A stretch of 64,000 nucleotides of DNA from Streptomyces sannanensis (GTDB taxonomy: Bacteria > Actinomycetota > Actinomycetes > Streptomycetales > Streptomycetaceae). The notes beneath the pieces were generated by a model, which did no database searches, was not told the origin of the DNA, and saw only the letters and a program-made list of their open reading frames with translations. Below, one piece after another: positions 1 to 9,720 of the stretch; position 1 is the stretch's first letter, and each line of letters begins with the position of its first letter. Both the position numbers and the translations under genes were made by a program. The stretch covers positions 6,386,001 to 6,450,000 of the forward strand of contig NZ_BAAAYL010000001.1 in assembly GCF_039536205.1 (NCBI RefSeq), given 5' to 3'.

Positions 1-1086
1 CCCGCGGATCTCCGGCGCGACATGGACGTCCCGCACCGCCGACCGCAGTAGTTCCGTGCCACCGGCCCGGTTGTCGATCCGGGCGTAGGCATAGCCGATC
101 AGCGTGACCGTCCTGCCGTCCTCACGCGGAAACACCAGCTCGGGCCTGATCGACTGGTGCACGATGCGCCGGGCGTGCTGGTCGGCGATCGTGCGCAGCA
201 GAGCGAGGGAGTGGCCCAGCGCTTCGGAGGTGCTCAGTCCGGCGTCCAGCCGGGCGGCCAGGTGGTTGCCTGGCGGCAATGGCAGGGGAACGACGATCCG
301 GGTGCCGTTCTCCGTGGTGAAGGGGGCGAGGGTCGGGCCGGAGGCCGACTGGTGCACCACGTCGTACTCGCGGTGGGGACCGTATCGGCTGTCCGCGTTG
401 TTGGGGCCCATGACCAGGGCCACCCGGCTGTCCTGTCCGGCGGGGTCGATGTGCCTGCCCTCGTGCACGACCCAGGTGTCCTGATAGCTGATCACACGAC
501 CGCAGCGGTATCCGTTGTCGGGCCAGGACTCGGGCAGCCGGCGGACCAGCCTGTTGCGGAGCCGGTCGGTCGTCTCCATCTGCCGGCCCGGCGCGATGCC
601 CGCAAGGCAAGTGTCGAGCGCGCTCAACGGCACAAGCCGGTGCCCGAGGTCCAGCTCCACCGAAGCCACGTCCACGTCGTCGTGGTGGACCACCACGCCC
701 TCGGTTCTGACTTTGCGGCCCAGCTTGGAGTACAGGACCGACTGCTTCTGCCGGATCCGGGCGAACGGATTGGGCACGGCGGTCCGCGTGGTGCCCAGTT
801 CATGGTGCCAGTGGTACGCCGCGAAGTGGCCCAGCATTCGGCCGCCGACGGCCGGCAGGAGGTGCACGACCACCGCGACCCCCGGAAGGAGCACGATGGC
901 GTCGTCCTCCGTCGGATAGGCGTAGGACGCCTGCTCACCGGCGGGTGAGTGGTACGGCAGTACGGTGCGGTCGGGCCTGGCGGGCAGCGCCGCGGACAGC
1001 CGGGCGGGCCAGTCGCGGCCGGCGGCGTGGCCACGTGCAGGCCCCGGGCGGGGACCGGGCACCGGGCGAGGGGTGGGTGCTGTCAT
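1..1086 (-). CDS. NERD-like domain plus degenerate protein-kinase domain protein (3' end beyond window)
   Basis: An uninterrupted minus-strand frame of 362 codons runs off the left edge. Its ATG overlaps the stop of the giant upstream gene (ATGA), so translation is probably coupled. Residues about 60-130 resemble a NERD (nuclease-related) domain: a hydrophobic LLPGVAVVVHLLP strand, then NPF at 106-108 and a basic helix. The second half looks like a protein kinase. VHQSIRPE at 309-316 takes the place of the HRDxKPEN catalytic loop, with the catalytic Asp replaced by Ser312, and APE is seen near residue 357. It is therefore probably a pseudokinase. NERD-kinase fusions are known in bacteria, PglW-type proteins being one example. 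The NERD call rests on motif shape only; the kinase-like call is firmer. The missing C-terminus could hold further domains. Confidence 0.6.
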   Translation of the reverse strand, partial: MTAPTPRPVPGPRPGPARGHAAGRDWPARLSAALPARPDRTVLPYHSPAGEQASYAYPTEDDAIVLLPGVAVVVHLLPAVGGRMLGHFAAYHWHHELGTTRTAVPNPFARIRQKQSVLYSKLGRKVRTEGVVVHHDDVDVASVELDLGHRLVPLSALDTCLAGIAPGRQMETTDRLRNRLVRRLPESWPDNGYRCGRVISYQDTWVVHEGRHIDPAGQDSRVALVMGPNNADSRYGPHREYDVVHQSASGPTLAPFTTENGTRIVVPLPLPPGNHLAARLDAGLSTSEALGHSLALLRTIADQHARRIVHQSIRPELVFPREDGRTVTLIGYAYARIDNRAGGTELLRSAVRDVHVAPEIRG

Positions 1087-4000
1087 GGTTGAGCGGCTCT
1101 CCTCAGTTCGGCTGCCAGTTCTGCCGCGTCCTGGAATCGGCGGGCCGGGGGTGCGAGCAGCGCCTTGCGCAGGGCGCCCGACAGGGCCAACGACGCGCAG
1201 CCTTCGATCTCGTAGATCTGGTCCTCCTTCTCCAGCGGCTCGTAGGAGCTGAGGGGCCTGCGTTCGGGGTGGACGAGCTCGAACAGTGTTGCGGCGAGGG
1301 AGTAGGCGTCATCCTCGGCGAGCGCGCCCCTCTCCCCCTCGATGTCGTAGAGCAACCCCTCCGCGGCGTACCGCTGGTCACCGGCGTGGTCGCGGAAGAG
1401 GGGGCTGACCTGGCCGTCGAGGCTGCCGCCGCCCCAGTCCAGCACCGTCACCCGGCTGTGGTCGGGTGCCAGGACGATGTTCTCGGGCTTGACATCGCCG
1501 TGGGTGAGACCGCCGGCGCGGTATACGCGGGCCACGATGTCCGCCGCCTCCGCGATCCAGGCCACCGCCTGCTGCCAGTGGTACTGCCGGCGGTCGTACC
1601 GTCGGGCGACCTCGGCCAGGGTGATGCCTTCCACCCAGTCGAAGACGAACCACTTTCCGTCCACCACCCCGCGCTCCTGGAGCAGTTGGGGCACCCCGCC
1701 GCTCACGCTCCTGCGGATTGCGTCAAACCGGTCCTCCAGGGCCTGGCACTTGAACGTGTCCCCGTCGGGGTTGAGCAGCTTGGCCACCGCGGTGCGGCCG
1801 TTCAGACTCACCTTCCGCACCGTGGCGAAGCCGTCGATCGTCTGCCGTCCCAGCTCCTCGCCCAGGACGAACCCCGCCTCCCGGAGCGCCTCGGCAGGAT
1901 CCTTCACCTCCGCCGGTTCAAGGGCAGTGGCAGCCGGCCGCTCCGCCTCCCTCGCCCGCTGCTTGCGTTGCAGTCGGGCGTGCCGTTCCTTCAGCCACAG
2001 GTAGATCAGCATGTTCGACCAGACCCAGTCGCTGTGTCCGTCGCGCCGGATCAGACCGAGTTCCCTGATCCTGCCGAGGCCGCGGTCGACCTCCGGATCC
2101 GTCGCCATCTCCACCGCGTCGCCGTCGATGGTCGTCTCATCGGGACCGGTGGCGTTCTCCAGCAGGTGGGCGACGGCCTTCTCCACTCCCGGCTCGTTCT
2201 GCAGGTCGGCGATCGGCTTGATCACCTCGGGTCTCTCCACCAGCGCGACGGCAGCGGCCTCCACGTCCTCGGGGGTGATGACGGAGACCCGCCGGCCCTC
2301 CAGCAGCTTCACCAGCTCCTCGCCCATGCAATGGACGTGGTACGGGTAGCCACCCGTGTACTCGACCACACGCTCGACCACCGCCTGTTGCAGGAACACG
2401 CCGTCGTCGAATCCCCGCTGGAAGATCAACCGGGCCTGGTCGGGCTCCATGAAGCCCACCGGGAACTCCCTGATCTCATCGGTGAGGTTGCTCCGGTGGG
2501 GAAGGAGCCGAGCCTTCAGGCTCTCGAAGCTGCAGGAACCCAGCGTCAGCAGCAGGAGCGGTACGGCCGGGCTGCTTGCCATGGCCCGCAACTGGTCGCC
2601 CAGGTGGGCGATCGGCATTCCGGAGTCGGACACCCGGTCGAGAAGCGTCTGGAACTCGTCGACCATGAGCAGCAGGCGCCACTGATCCAGGCCCTCCATC
2701 CGCATGCCGGTCAGCCACTTGCGGAAGTCGTAGGCGGTGGCAGGCAGCGGGCCCGTGCTGTGCGTTCCCCTTGGCCAGGACCTCTGCAGCCCGTCGAGGA
2801 CCTGCTCGGCGAGCCACTCCCAGAGGGGCGGGTGGCCGAGGTGGCTCCACTCCTCGCCGTTGATCTCCACGGCGAGCACGCCGGGCAGCGGCCACTCGGC
2901 CGGGTCCTCCGGAAGCGGGTGAACCGACAGCGAACGGGCCAGAGTGGTCTTGCCCACCTGCCGTGGCCCGTGCAGGAAGCGCACAGGAGCCGCCGGGCGG
3001 CCAGTGTAGTGGTTGCGCAAGAGGGCGAGTTCGGCCTCGCGGGGCACCCGGATCCGGTCATTGGCGGGGCTGCCGGCGGCGAAGGCGTGCCTGCCGAGTT
3101 CCCCGGGCCACGGCCGGTCCTCCACCGGATAGGAGATCCGCAGCATCTCCATCTCCACTCCGGGGCGGTAGACCCGGAACTCCAGCTCCGCCTGGTCGAC
3201 CTCGAACAACTCGTCCACGCGGAAGACGACCTGGTGGCTCCGCCCGCGGCTCAGGCGCACCCGGGCGGGCGACGAACCGTTCCAGCCGATCTCGACCTGG
3301 CCCCCGTCCAGTTGCGGTTCCACCGTCAGCCGGACATGAACCGGTCCCGTCCCGTAGCGCCAGAGCTCCGCCCCGGTCACGGTGAACGGCTCCTCGACCC
3401 GAGGCGGCAGCAGCCGACGCCCGGACTCCTCCCAGAGCTGGTAGGTGACCACACTGACCCTCTGCACCGCGTCGCGCAGGACGGGATCGCCGACCCGTCG
3501 GCTCAGTTCCTGGGCCTGCTTCCGCAGCGCCATCAGCCGTTCGCGGCCCTCGTCGCTGTCGATGTCCTGTGCGAGCTGGTGGTACCAGACGTCCGCGAGC
3601 TGTTCGGTCGTCACCTCGTCGTCGCCGCCGGAGGCCAGGGAACGCACCGTCTCCACGATCCGGTCCAGCCGGTGTACCGCCTCCAGCGGCGCCTCGACCA
3701 CATCGGCCGCTTCGAACGAGACCAGGTCCGCGGTCAGGTCCAGGAGCAGGCTTTCGGGCGCCACGTCGTCACCGCGGAGAATCTCCAGCTCCCGGGTACG
3801 CAGCGGCAGACCCAGATCCTGCTTCCCGGCCAGCGCCGCTCGGTGCAGAGCCGTGTCGCCGCTGCTGCGGGCGGCCTGGATCCACTCCTCCACCGCGGCG
3901 GCGAGACGCGGTCGGCCGGGCTTGGCCGCCAACTCCTGGGCCACCGCCCGGTATTCCAGCGTGGCCGCGGCACTCTCCCCGTCCTGCCACAGTGTCCTGG

Positions 4001-7000
4001 CCCAGTGCCACCGCGCATTGGGCGAGCTGCCCCGCCGTTGCTCGAGCACGGTGCGCAGCAGCTGCAGCCTGCGGTGCGACGGCGGATCCCGCCGGAGCTC
4101 CGTCGAACGTGCGTTCGCCACCTTGCCGAGGATGTTGCCCCTGAGCAGACCCGGGACCAGCAGGAGATGGTCCGGCCGGCGCTCCCGCAGTGCCGCCTGC
4201 ACCACCTCGCCGACCGGCGGCAGTTGGCGCATGAAGCACTGGTGAGCCCCGTCGACCAGCGTGTCGTCGTCGGCTTCCTGACCGAGCAGCAGAGCCACGG
4301 CGGCGAACATCCGTCCGAGACCGGGTGGGCGGTCGGTGGCGACGGACAGCAGGGTGCGCGCGGCCGCTCCCGGGGCGCTCAGATGGTGGAGTTCGAAGCC
4401 GGCCTGTGCCAGAGGCAGTTCGGTCCGGCCGAGGGCGAGGTCCTCGGCGCGCATACGAGTGATCTCCGCGACAGCCGCGGCGCTGCCACCGGACGCATAC
4501 GCCACCGCCGCCCGGAGCTGGATGAAGTGGCTGCTGAACGCGAACCCGCCCACCAACTGCCCGGCGAGTGTCTGCTCCCCGGTCATCAGCAGGGACAGGG
4601 CCAGATTGGCCGCCACCACCTCGTTGCGGGGGTGCCGGTCGTACGTGCCGCGCCAGGCGCGCGCCGCCTCCTGCCATCGACCTCCTTGAGCCGCCGCGAG
4701 CCCCTCGGCGAACGACGCCTGCGCATCGGTGGTCATCCGTTCGAGTTGCGCGGGGGCGATCGACCGGGGCGCCGGGCGGGCGAAGCGCTCCGCCTCGGCC
4801 GCCAGTCCGTCGATCAGGCGGCCGCACGCCCCGCGCATCGCATCGGTCCGCCGGCCGAAGTCGGGCGAACCGGGGACGCTGCCCGACAGGTCGGTCCGGA
4901 GGGCATCGGACCAGGTGCGGTTCTCCCATTCGATCGGTTTGACCCGTGCGGAGGCCTTGCCGGCCGGGCCTGCGGGGGCGGCGCGAACGCCCTGGTCCGG
5001 TGGGGGAGCCGTGGGGGCCGGTCCCGCGACGACGGCGGCGCTGTTCTCGGTGAGGAGGCTCCCGGGGGACGGCCGGCCCTCGGCCCGGAAGATCTCGTCC
5101 CGGCGGGCCCGGTCCTCGGGTGCCGGTGCCGTCCAGTTGCTGATCTGGGCCTCGTACTCCAGGGTGTCCGCCGCCTCGGACAGCAGTCCGAGGCCGGCGT
5201 AGGCGGCGGCGATGTTCCAGGCCGTCGAGGAGCCGGTCCAGAGCTGCTCGGCGTACCGTCGGTACAGCTCCAGGGCCTCTTCGGGACGGTCCGCGGCCAC
5301 CAGGGCGCCCAAGGCGTGCGGATACGCGAGGACGTGGCCGGCGTCCAGTGCGGCGCACCAGGTGTCGGCCGCCGGGCCGTGACCGTGCAGTTGGTCCAGT
5401 TCGTGAGCCTGTTGAAGCAGCGAAGGTGAGCCGTCCGGGTTCGAGGGCAGCACGAGGGCCGTGAACCGCGGATTGAGCGGCACTGCCCGGCCGGGCTCGG
5501 GTTCCAGCGGTCTCGGGGGCAAGGGGGGCGAGGTGCGGGCAGCGAGTGCATCGGCTTCGTCGTTCAGCCCGCGGCGGCGCTGCAGTTGCATCAGTTGGTG
5601 CCAGATTCTCGGACGTTGGTTCGGCCGGCACCGCTCGGCGAAGTCGCCCAGCAGTTGGGCGGCGCCCACGTCGTCACCGGAGGCTTCGAGGGCCGCGGCG
5701 AGACGGCCCACCAGCTTGGCGTCCCCACTGGCGACGACCCGGTCGCCGAGTTCGCTCGGGGCTTCGCGGTCCGCCTGCTGGGCGATGCGGTCGATCAGCA
5801 GATCGAGGAGGGTCAGGCCGGCCCACGGGGCGGTGCGCTCCAGTTGCCGGGCCACCGAGAGGACGGACGACGGACCCTGTTCGTCGAGCAGCTGCCGGGC
5901 CGACCCCAGGAGAGCGGCCTTGTTCTGCGGGCCGCTCAGCGCGCGCTGGACGATGAGCTGCTCCGGTGCCACGAACCTGGATCTGGTGTCGGACACCGGA
6001 GGCATCGGGGGCCCCTGGGTACCGATCTTCCGATCCAGCTGGGCGAGCCAGTCGGCGGCCCCGCCCAGCCCGGCGACCCTCTGCCGCATGTCGAGGGCGA
6101 CGTCCTGGCGCCCCGCCGCGACGGCCACCAGCCCGGTCTCGTAGTAGAGCCTCCAGTCCTCTTCTCCGAGAGCGCGCCGACGCGAGACCAGAGCGAGTGC
6201 GTCGTCGAGTCGCCGTTCCTCGCGCCAGATCTTCATCAGGAGCAGGCGGCCCGGAGTCCTGGGAGCCGCCTCGACGAGGGCGCGCAGCAGCCACTCCGCG
6301 TCGGACCGGTGGCCGGCCTCGTACATCCTCTTGGCCAGCGACTCGAAGGTCTGCGACGCCGTGAGGGCGATCCGAGCGGGCGGCGGAGGGCCGGTCCGGA
6401 CGGCGGCGTACGGGGAGGAGGGAACCGGACGGCCCGCCGCGGCCAGCCGCTCGGCGGCCACGGACCACACGGCCTGCGGCGGCTGGTCGCCGCTGTCCAG
6501 CGCCTGCTCCAGCGTGCGGGCGGCGCCGTCCGGATCGCCGAGCAGATCGAGGGCGCACGCACGGTTCCACAGCAGCCAGCCGGTGGCGTCGGCGGGCAGC
6601 AGGCTGTCCGTCCAGCCCGCCGCGAGTTCGGCGTCACCGGCCCGGCATGCCCACCCGATGGCGCAGACCGCGGCGGCCTGCGCGGCGAGGCCGGTCGCGA
6701 CGGCGGACCAGTCGGCGAAGGCGTGCGCAGCCTCCAGCGGACTCTCCGTCCTCATCAACGCGGCCTGCAACCCGTCCGGCAGGCTGACCGACGTCGGAGG
6801 AAGCAGGTCCTCATGGAGCAGGATCGGCGGCAGGACGTCGAGGCGGGGCGGTTGCCCCGGGCGCGGCGCGACCGGCCCGGACACCGCCGGGCGGGCGGAC
6901 AGATCGTGCGTCAGCCGGCGGTCCAGCTGCACCAGGTGCTGGGCCGGTGCCCCCAAGGCCACCAGCCGGTCCCGTAGTTCACACGCCCTCGGCGCGTCGC

Positions 7001-9089
7001 CGCTCGCGACTGCGACCAGGGCGAGGTCGAAGTCCAGCATCCAGTCGGCGGCGCCGCGTGAGCGCACTCGCTCCACGAACTGCTCGGCGTCGGCCAGCCG
7101 GCGCTCCTCCCGGTAGATCTTCATCAGCAGCGAGCGCCCGGGCGCCGTCGGCGACACCTCCGTCAGTGTCTCCAGAAGCAGCTCGGCGTCGGCGGTGCGT
7201 CCGCTCAGCCGGAGCTGCTTCGCGGTGGCTTCGAATCGCTGTGCGGCGAAGGCGTCGATCCGAGCCTCCGGCGCCGGGCCCTGCCTGAGCGGCTCGCGGA
7301 ACGGGGAGGGCCGCCCGGCGGCCCGGAAGAGGTCCACCACCGGCTGCAGGACCAGCTGGGGCGGACTGTCCCCCAGCCGGGCGACGGCCTCGAAGGCGGT
7401 GACGGCGCCGTCGATGTCACCGAGCGCGCCGCGCGCACATCCCTCGTTCCAGTACCGGGTCGCCGAACGGCCGGCCCGAGCTGCCAGACGCCCGTGCTGC
7501 TCCAGCGCGTGCTCCGGGCGCCCGTCGAGGACAGCCCACCCCATGGCACAGACCGCGGCGGCCTGCTGCACCGGACCCGAGCCCGTGGACGCCAGCGCTT
7601 CGAATGCCTCTGCCGCCTTCCGCGGATCGGTGACGCTGCGGAGCGCGGTGGACAGCAGCGGGTGCCATGTGTCCTCCAGCAACTCCGAGAGCAGGACGAT
7701 CGGCGGGACCGCAGCCGGTCCTGAGCCATGTCGGGGGTAGGTCGCCTCGGCGGGCGTGCGCACCCCGAGTGTTACGCCGGCGGCGGTCTTCGGGGGAGCC
7801 AGCCGGGCCGCCGACTCCTCTGCCAAGGCCAGCAATTGCGCTGCGGCGTCCTCGTCGTCCGTCCGCTCGGCCGTATCGACGATCGATACGAGGCGGGCCA
7901 GACCGGAGCTCAACTCCTCGTCGCGTTCGACGCCCGCGGCCGGCTCGGCCAGCTCGGCCAGCTTGGCACGCAGCGCACTGGTCCGCTCCAGACGCTCGCC
8001 CCGCAGCACCAGTGGCCGGGCCAGGTCCAGAAGGGAGTCGACCTGCCCGGTCCACCCCTGCGCCACCTGGCCGCGGACCTCCTTCAGCAGCTCCAGCAGT
8101 TCAGGGCTTCTCCCGATATGACGTGCAATGCCGTCGAGGCGGCTGCGGAGCGATTTCAGGTACCGCTGAACCTCGGCCACCGCGCCGCCCTCGCGCCCGG
8201 TCTCTCCGAGCACCAGGGCAGGACGAAGGATCTGGTCCGTCTCGAGGGGGGACAGGTGCTCCTCGAGCAGATCCAGTACGGGAGCCGCGTCGAAAACGTC
8301 GGTGCCGTCGTCGGTGAGGTCCAGCAGGACCATGGGGAGGAGAATGCGGGCCGACTCGGGCAGCTGCGCGGTTTCACCGTCGCCGAGCTGCAACGCCGGT
8401 GGCGGCGGAGCCTCTTGTACGACATCGGCGAGCGCCACCACCTCTCGCATGCGGGCAGCGATGCGGGCGGCGGCATCCACCGCTTGCTGCCAGCGGAGCC
8501 CGCCCACGGCCAGGGATTTGGGCAGGGAGTTGTTGACCGACCTGACGGCGTCGGCCGGGGACCTGGTCAGCAGAAGGCAGGCGGACGGCCCCTCTTCGGA
8601 TAATTCCTGCAGCGGGCGCAGAAACAACTCCTTGCCCAGCACGCGGTCTGCGGCCGCCGCGTCCCGGACCTCTCCGGCGAGCCTGCGTTCGGCCTCGCGC
8701 AGCAGCCTGCCCTGGGCGGCCCGGAGCGCCGGCCGCCCGCCTGCTGACACGACCGTCTGCAGGGCCGACTTCAACGAACGGGGCAGGGCTTCGTCTCCGA
8801 GGAAGCCGCCGGTGGCGAAGCGGCCGGTCCATGCGAAGTACCAGAAGTCGAGCAACGCCCCGATGCCGTTCCGGTCGTCGGCGGTGAAGGCGCGGGCCAG
8901 GGACTCCACGTGGCGTACGGCGAGGGATTCGTCCGGCGTGACGGCGTAGGCGTGGGAAAGCGCCTCTCTGGCCATGACCACTGCGACCGGCGCGGCGGCC
9001 GCCGCGAGACCGGGCTCCAGTGAGGCGTCGGTGGAGAGCGACGTCGCGTAGCGGTCGGCAGCCGATGCCCACTCGATGATCTCGCTCAC
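1083..9089 (-). CDS. Giant helical-repeat / STAND-like P-loop ATPase / serine-threonine kinase protein (2668 aa)
   Basis: The N-terminal 450 residues are alpha-helical and unrecognised. Residues about 461-725 and 751-1020 are two copies of one TPR-like module, with a degenerate third copy near 1190-1340 and more helical repeats to about 1890. A beta-sandwich-like stretch lies at about 1895-1990. A P-loop ATPase follows: Walker A GPRQVGKTT at 2041-2049 and Walker B LLLMVDEF with D2144-E2145, consistent with a STAND or AAA_22-type switch. The C-terminus (about 2395-2665) is a protein kinase: lysine in TAVAKLL near 2436, HGDVKPEN at 2530-2537 and DWG (for DFG) at 2551-2553, so the catalytic residues are kept. 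The start is GTG at 9089 behind a weak GGGGG element. It is the first gene of an operon with the NERD/pseudokinase gene. The domain calls are good; the biological role (phage defence, developmental or stress signalling) is inference. Confidence 0.85.
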   Translation of the reverse strand: MSEIIEWASAADRYATSLSTDASLEPGLAAAAAPVAVVMAREALSHAYAVTPDESLAVRHVESLARAFTADDRNGIGALLDFWYFAWTGRFATGGFLGDEALPRSLKSALQTVVSAGGRPALRAAQGRLLREAERRLAGEVRDAAAADRVLGKELFLRPLQELSEEGPSACLLLTRSPADAVRSVNNSLPKSLAVGGLRWQQAVDAAARIAARMREVVALADVVQEAPPPPALQLGDGETAQLPESARILLPMVLLDLTDDGTDVFDAAPVLDLLEEHLSPLETDQILRPALVLGETGREGGAVAEVQRYLKSLRSRLDGIARHIGRSPELLELLKEVRGQVAQGWTGQVDSLLDLARPLVLRGERLERTSALRAKLAELAEPAAGVERDEELSSGLARLVSIVDTAERTDDEDAAAQLLALAEESAARLAPPKTAAGVTLGVRTPAEATYPRHGSGPAAVPPIVLLSELLEDTWHPLLSTALRSVTDPRKAAEAFEALASTGSGPVQQAAAVCAMGWAVLDGRPEHALEQHGRLAARAGRSATRYWNEGCARGALGDIDGAVTAFEAVARLGDSPPQLVLQPVVDLFRAAGRPSPFREPLRQGPAPEARIDAFAAQRFEATAKQLRLSGRTADAELLLETLTEVSPTAPGRSLLMKIYREERRLADAEQFVERVRSRGAADWMLDFDLALVAVASGDAPRACELRDRLVALGAPAQHLVQLDRRLTHDLSARPAVSGPVAPRPGQPPRLDVLPPILLHEDLLPPTSVSLPDGLQAALMRTESPLEAAHAFADWSAVATGLAAQAAAVCAIGWACRAGDAELAAGWTDSLLPADATGWLLWNRACALDLLGDPDGAARTLEQALDSGDQPPQAVWSVAAERLAAAGRPVPSSPYAAVRTGPPPPARIALTASQTFESLAKRMYEAGHRSDAEWLLRALVEAAPRTPGRLLLMKIWREERRLDDALALVSRRRALGEEDWRLYYETGLVAVAAGRQDVALDMRQRVAGLGGAADWLAQLDRKIGTQGPPMPPVSDTRSRFVAPEQLIVQRALSGPQNKAALLGSARQLLDEQGPSSVLSVARQLERTAPWAGLTLLDLLIDRIAQQADREAPSELGDRVVASGDAKLVGRLAAALEASGDDVGAAQLLGDFAERCRPNQRPRIWHQLMQLQRRRGLNDEADALAARTSPPLPPRPLEPEPGRAVPLNPRFTALVLPSNPDGSPSLLQQAHELDQLHGHGPAADTWCAALDAGHVLAYPHALGALVAADRPEEALELYRRYAEQLWTGSSTAWNIAAAYAGLGLLSEAADTLEYEAQISNWTAPAPEDRARRDEIFRAEGRPSPGSLLTENSAAVVAGPAPTAPPPDQGVRAAPAGPAGKASARVKPIEWENRTWSDALRTDLSGSVPGSPDFGRRTDAMRGACGRLIDGLAAEAERFARPAPRSIAPAQLERMTTDAQASFAEGLAAAQGGRWQEAARAWRGTYDRHPRNEVVAANLALSLLMTGEQTLAGQLVGGFAFSSHFIQLRAAVAYASGGSAAAVAEITRMRAEDLALGRTELPLAQAGFELHHLSAPGAAARTLLSVATDRPPGLGRMFAAVALLLGQEADDDTLVDGAHQCFMRQLPPVGEVVQAALRERRPDHLLLVPGLLRGNILGKVANARSTELRRDPPSHRRLQLLRTVLEQRRGSSPNARWHWARTLWQDGESAAATLEYRAVAQELAAKPGRPRLAAAVEEWIQAARSSGDTALHRAALAGKQDLGLPLRTRELEILRGDDVAPESLLLDLTADLVSFEAADVVEAPLEAVHRLDRIVETVRSLASGGDDEVTTEQLADVWYHQLAQDIDSDEGRERLMALRKQAQELSRRVGDPVLRDAVQRVSVVTYQLWEESGRRLLPPRVEEPFTVTGAELWRYGTGPVHVRLTVEPQLDGGQVEIGWNGSSPARVRLSRGRSHQVVFRVDELFEVDQAELEFRVYRPGVEMEMLRISYPVEDRPWPGELGRHAFAAGSPANDRIRVPREAELALLRNHYTGRPAAPVRFLHGPRQVGKTTLARSLSVHPLPEDPAEWPLPGVLAVEINGEEWSHLGHPPLWEWLAEQVLDGLQRSWPRGTHSTGPLPATAYDFRKWLTGMRMEGLDQWRLLLMVDEFQTLLDRVSDSGMPIAHLGDQLRAMASSPAVPLLLLTLGSCSFESLKARLLPHRSNLTDEIREFPVGFMEPDQARLIFQRGFDDGVFLQQAVVERVVEYTGGYPYHVHCMGEELVKLLEGRRVSVITPEDVEAAAVALVERPEVIKPIADLQNEPGVEKAVAHLLENATGPDETTIDGDAVEMATDPEVDRGLGRIRELGLIRRDGHSDWVWSNMLIYLWLKERHARLQRKQRAREAERPAATALEPAEVKDPAEALREAGFVLGEELGRQTIDGFATVRKVSLNGRTAVAKLLNPDGDTFKCQALEDRFDAIRRSVSGGVPQLLQERGVVDGKWFVFDWVEGITLAEVARRYDRRQYHWQQAVAWIAEAADIVARVYRAGGLTHGDVKPENIVLAPDHSRVTVLDWGGGSLDGQVSPLFRDHAGDQRYAAEGLLYDIEGERGALAEDDAYSLAATLFELVHPERRPLSSYEPLEKEDQIYEIEGCASLALSGALRKALLAPPARRFQDAAELAAELRRAAQP

Positions 9090-9720
9090 CGTGCCCCCGT
9101 GCGAGTGAAGCGTAGGACTGACGAACGGTGCCTGGGGTCATGGCTTCCCGCATCTTGTGGCACCGCTGCGCCGACGGACAGCTGAGGCGCAGTCAGTCGA
9201 ACCTACCAGCTCCTTCGTACCGCACACCCGGCGGGGCTGCCTCGGAGGTGCGCTCACGACGAGCGTGGATCGGGCGGGTCTGGACCATCGTACGGCTGCT
9301 CTCCGAGCGTGGCAGGAGTCGGCTGTACCCGGTCGCCGGGTAGAGCCGGCTCCTGGCCATCGTCATGCGGCGCGTTGACGCCGCGGGCGCGGACGGTCAG
9401 AGGTGGCGTGCCACGAAATCGGCCACGTGCCCGCCGAGTTGTTGGCCGGCGCGGCGGTCAACGTCGCCGAGGCGGCCGGACTGGCCGTGACAGCCTGTCG
9501 AGCGCAGGTAAGAACGGGACTTGTCCCGGCACAGCGCGGTGAAGCAGGAACCCGCCGAGACGGTCAACGGGTGGCGCGCACGGTGGCCGGGGTGAGGATC
9601 AGGGCAGGGACCGTACCGGCGCCCATCGCGTCGCTCGACGCGGCCTCACCGGCCGGCTGACCTTCACGGAACGCGACCGGGCCGTCCGGAACGCGCCGCC
9701 TCGCCGACACGGCCCGGGGC
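9090..9720. other. 631-bp gene-poor gap
   Basis: No convincing gene is seen. It must contain the promoter of the giant operon at its left end. A small hairpin with GCGGCG/CGCCGC arms lies near 9366-9383, and the minus strand just left of 9440 reads as a short run ending in HVADFVARHL before a stop. That run resembles the C-terminal tail of many alpha/beta hydrolases and could be the remnant of a decayed gene, but it is too short to prove this. The plus-strand frames here have no recognisable family. Confidence 0.5.

Noticed and set aside
945-5429. 1494-codon open frame on the plus strand
   Set aside because: It lies fully opposite the giant kinase gene, has no recognisable domain, and is a GC-bias shadow of it.
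9518-9533. CGGGAC-TT-GTCCCG repeat as a terminator
   Set aside because: The two-base loop is too small for a functional hairpin and no gene ends there.
9128-9660. Short plus-strand frames in the gap after the giant gene
   Set aside because: They have no ribosome sites, no family signal and mixed frames; treated as non-coding.
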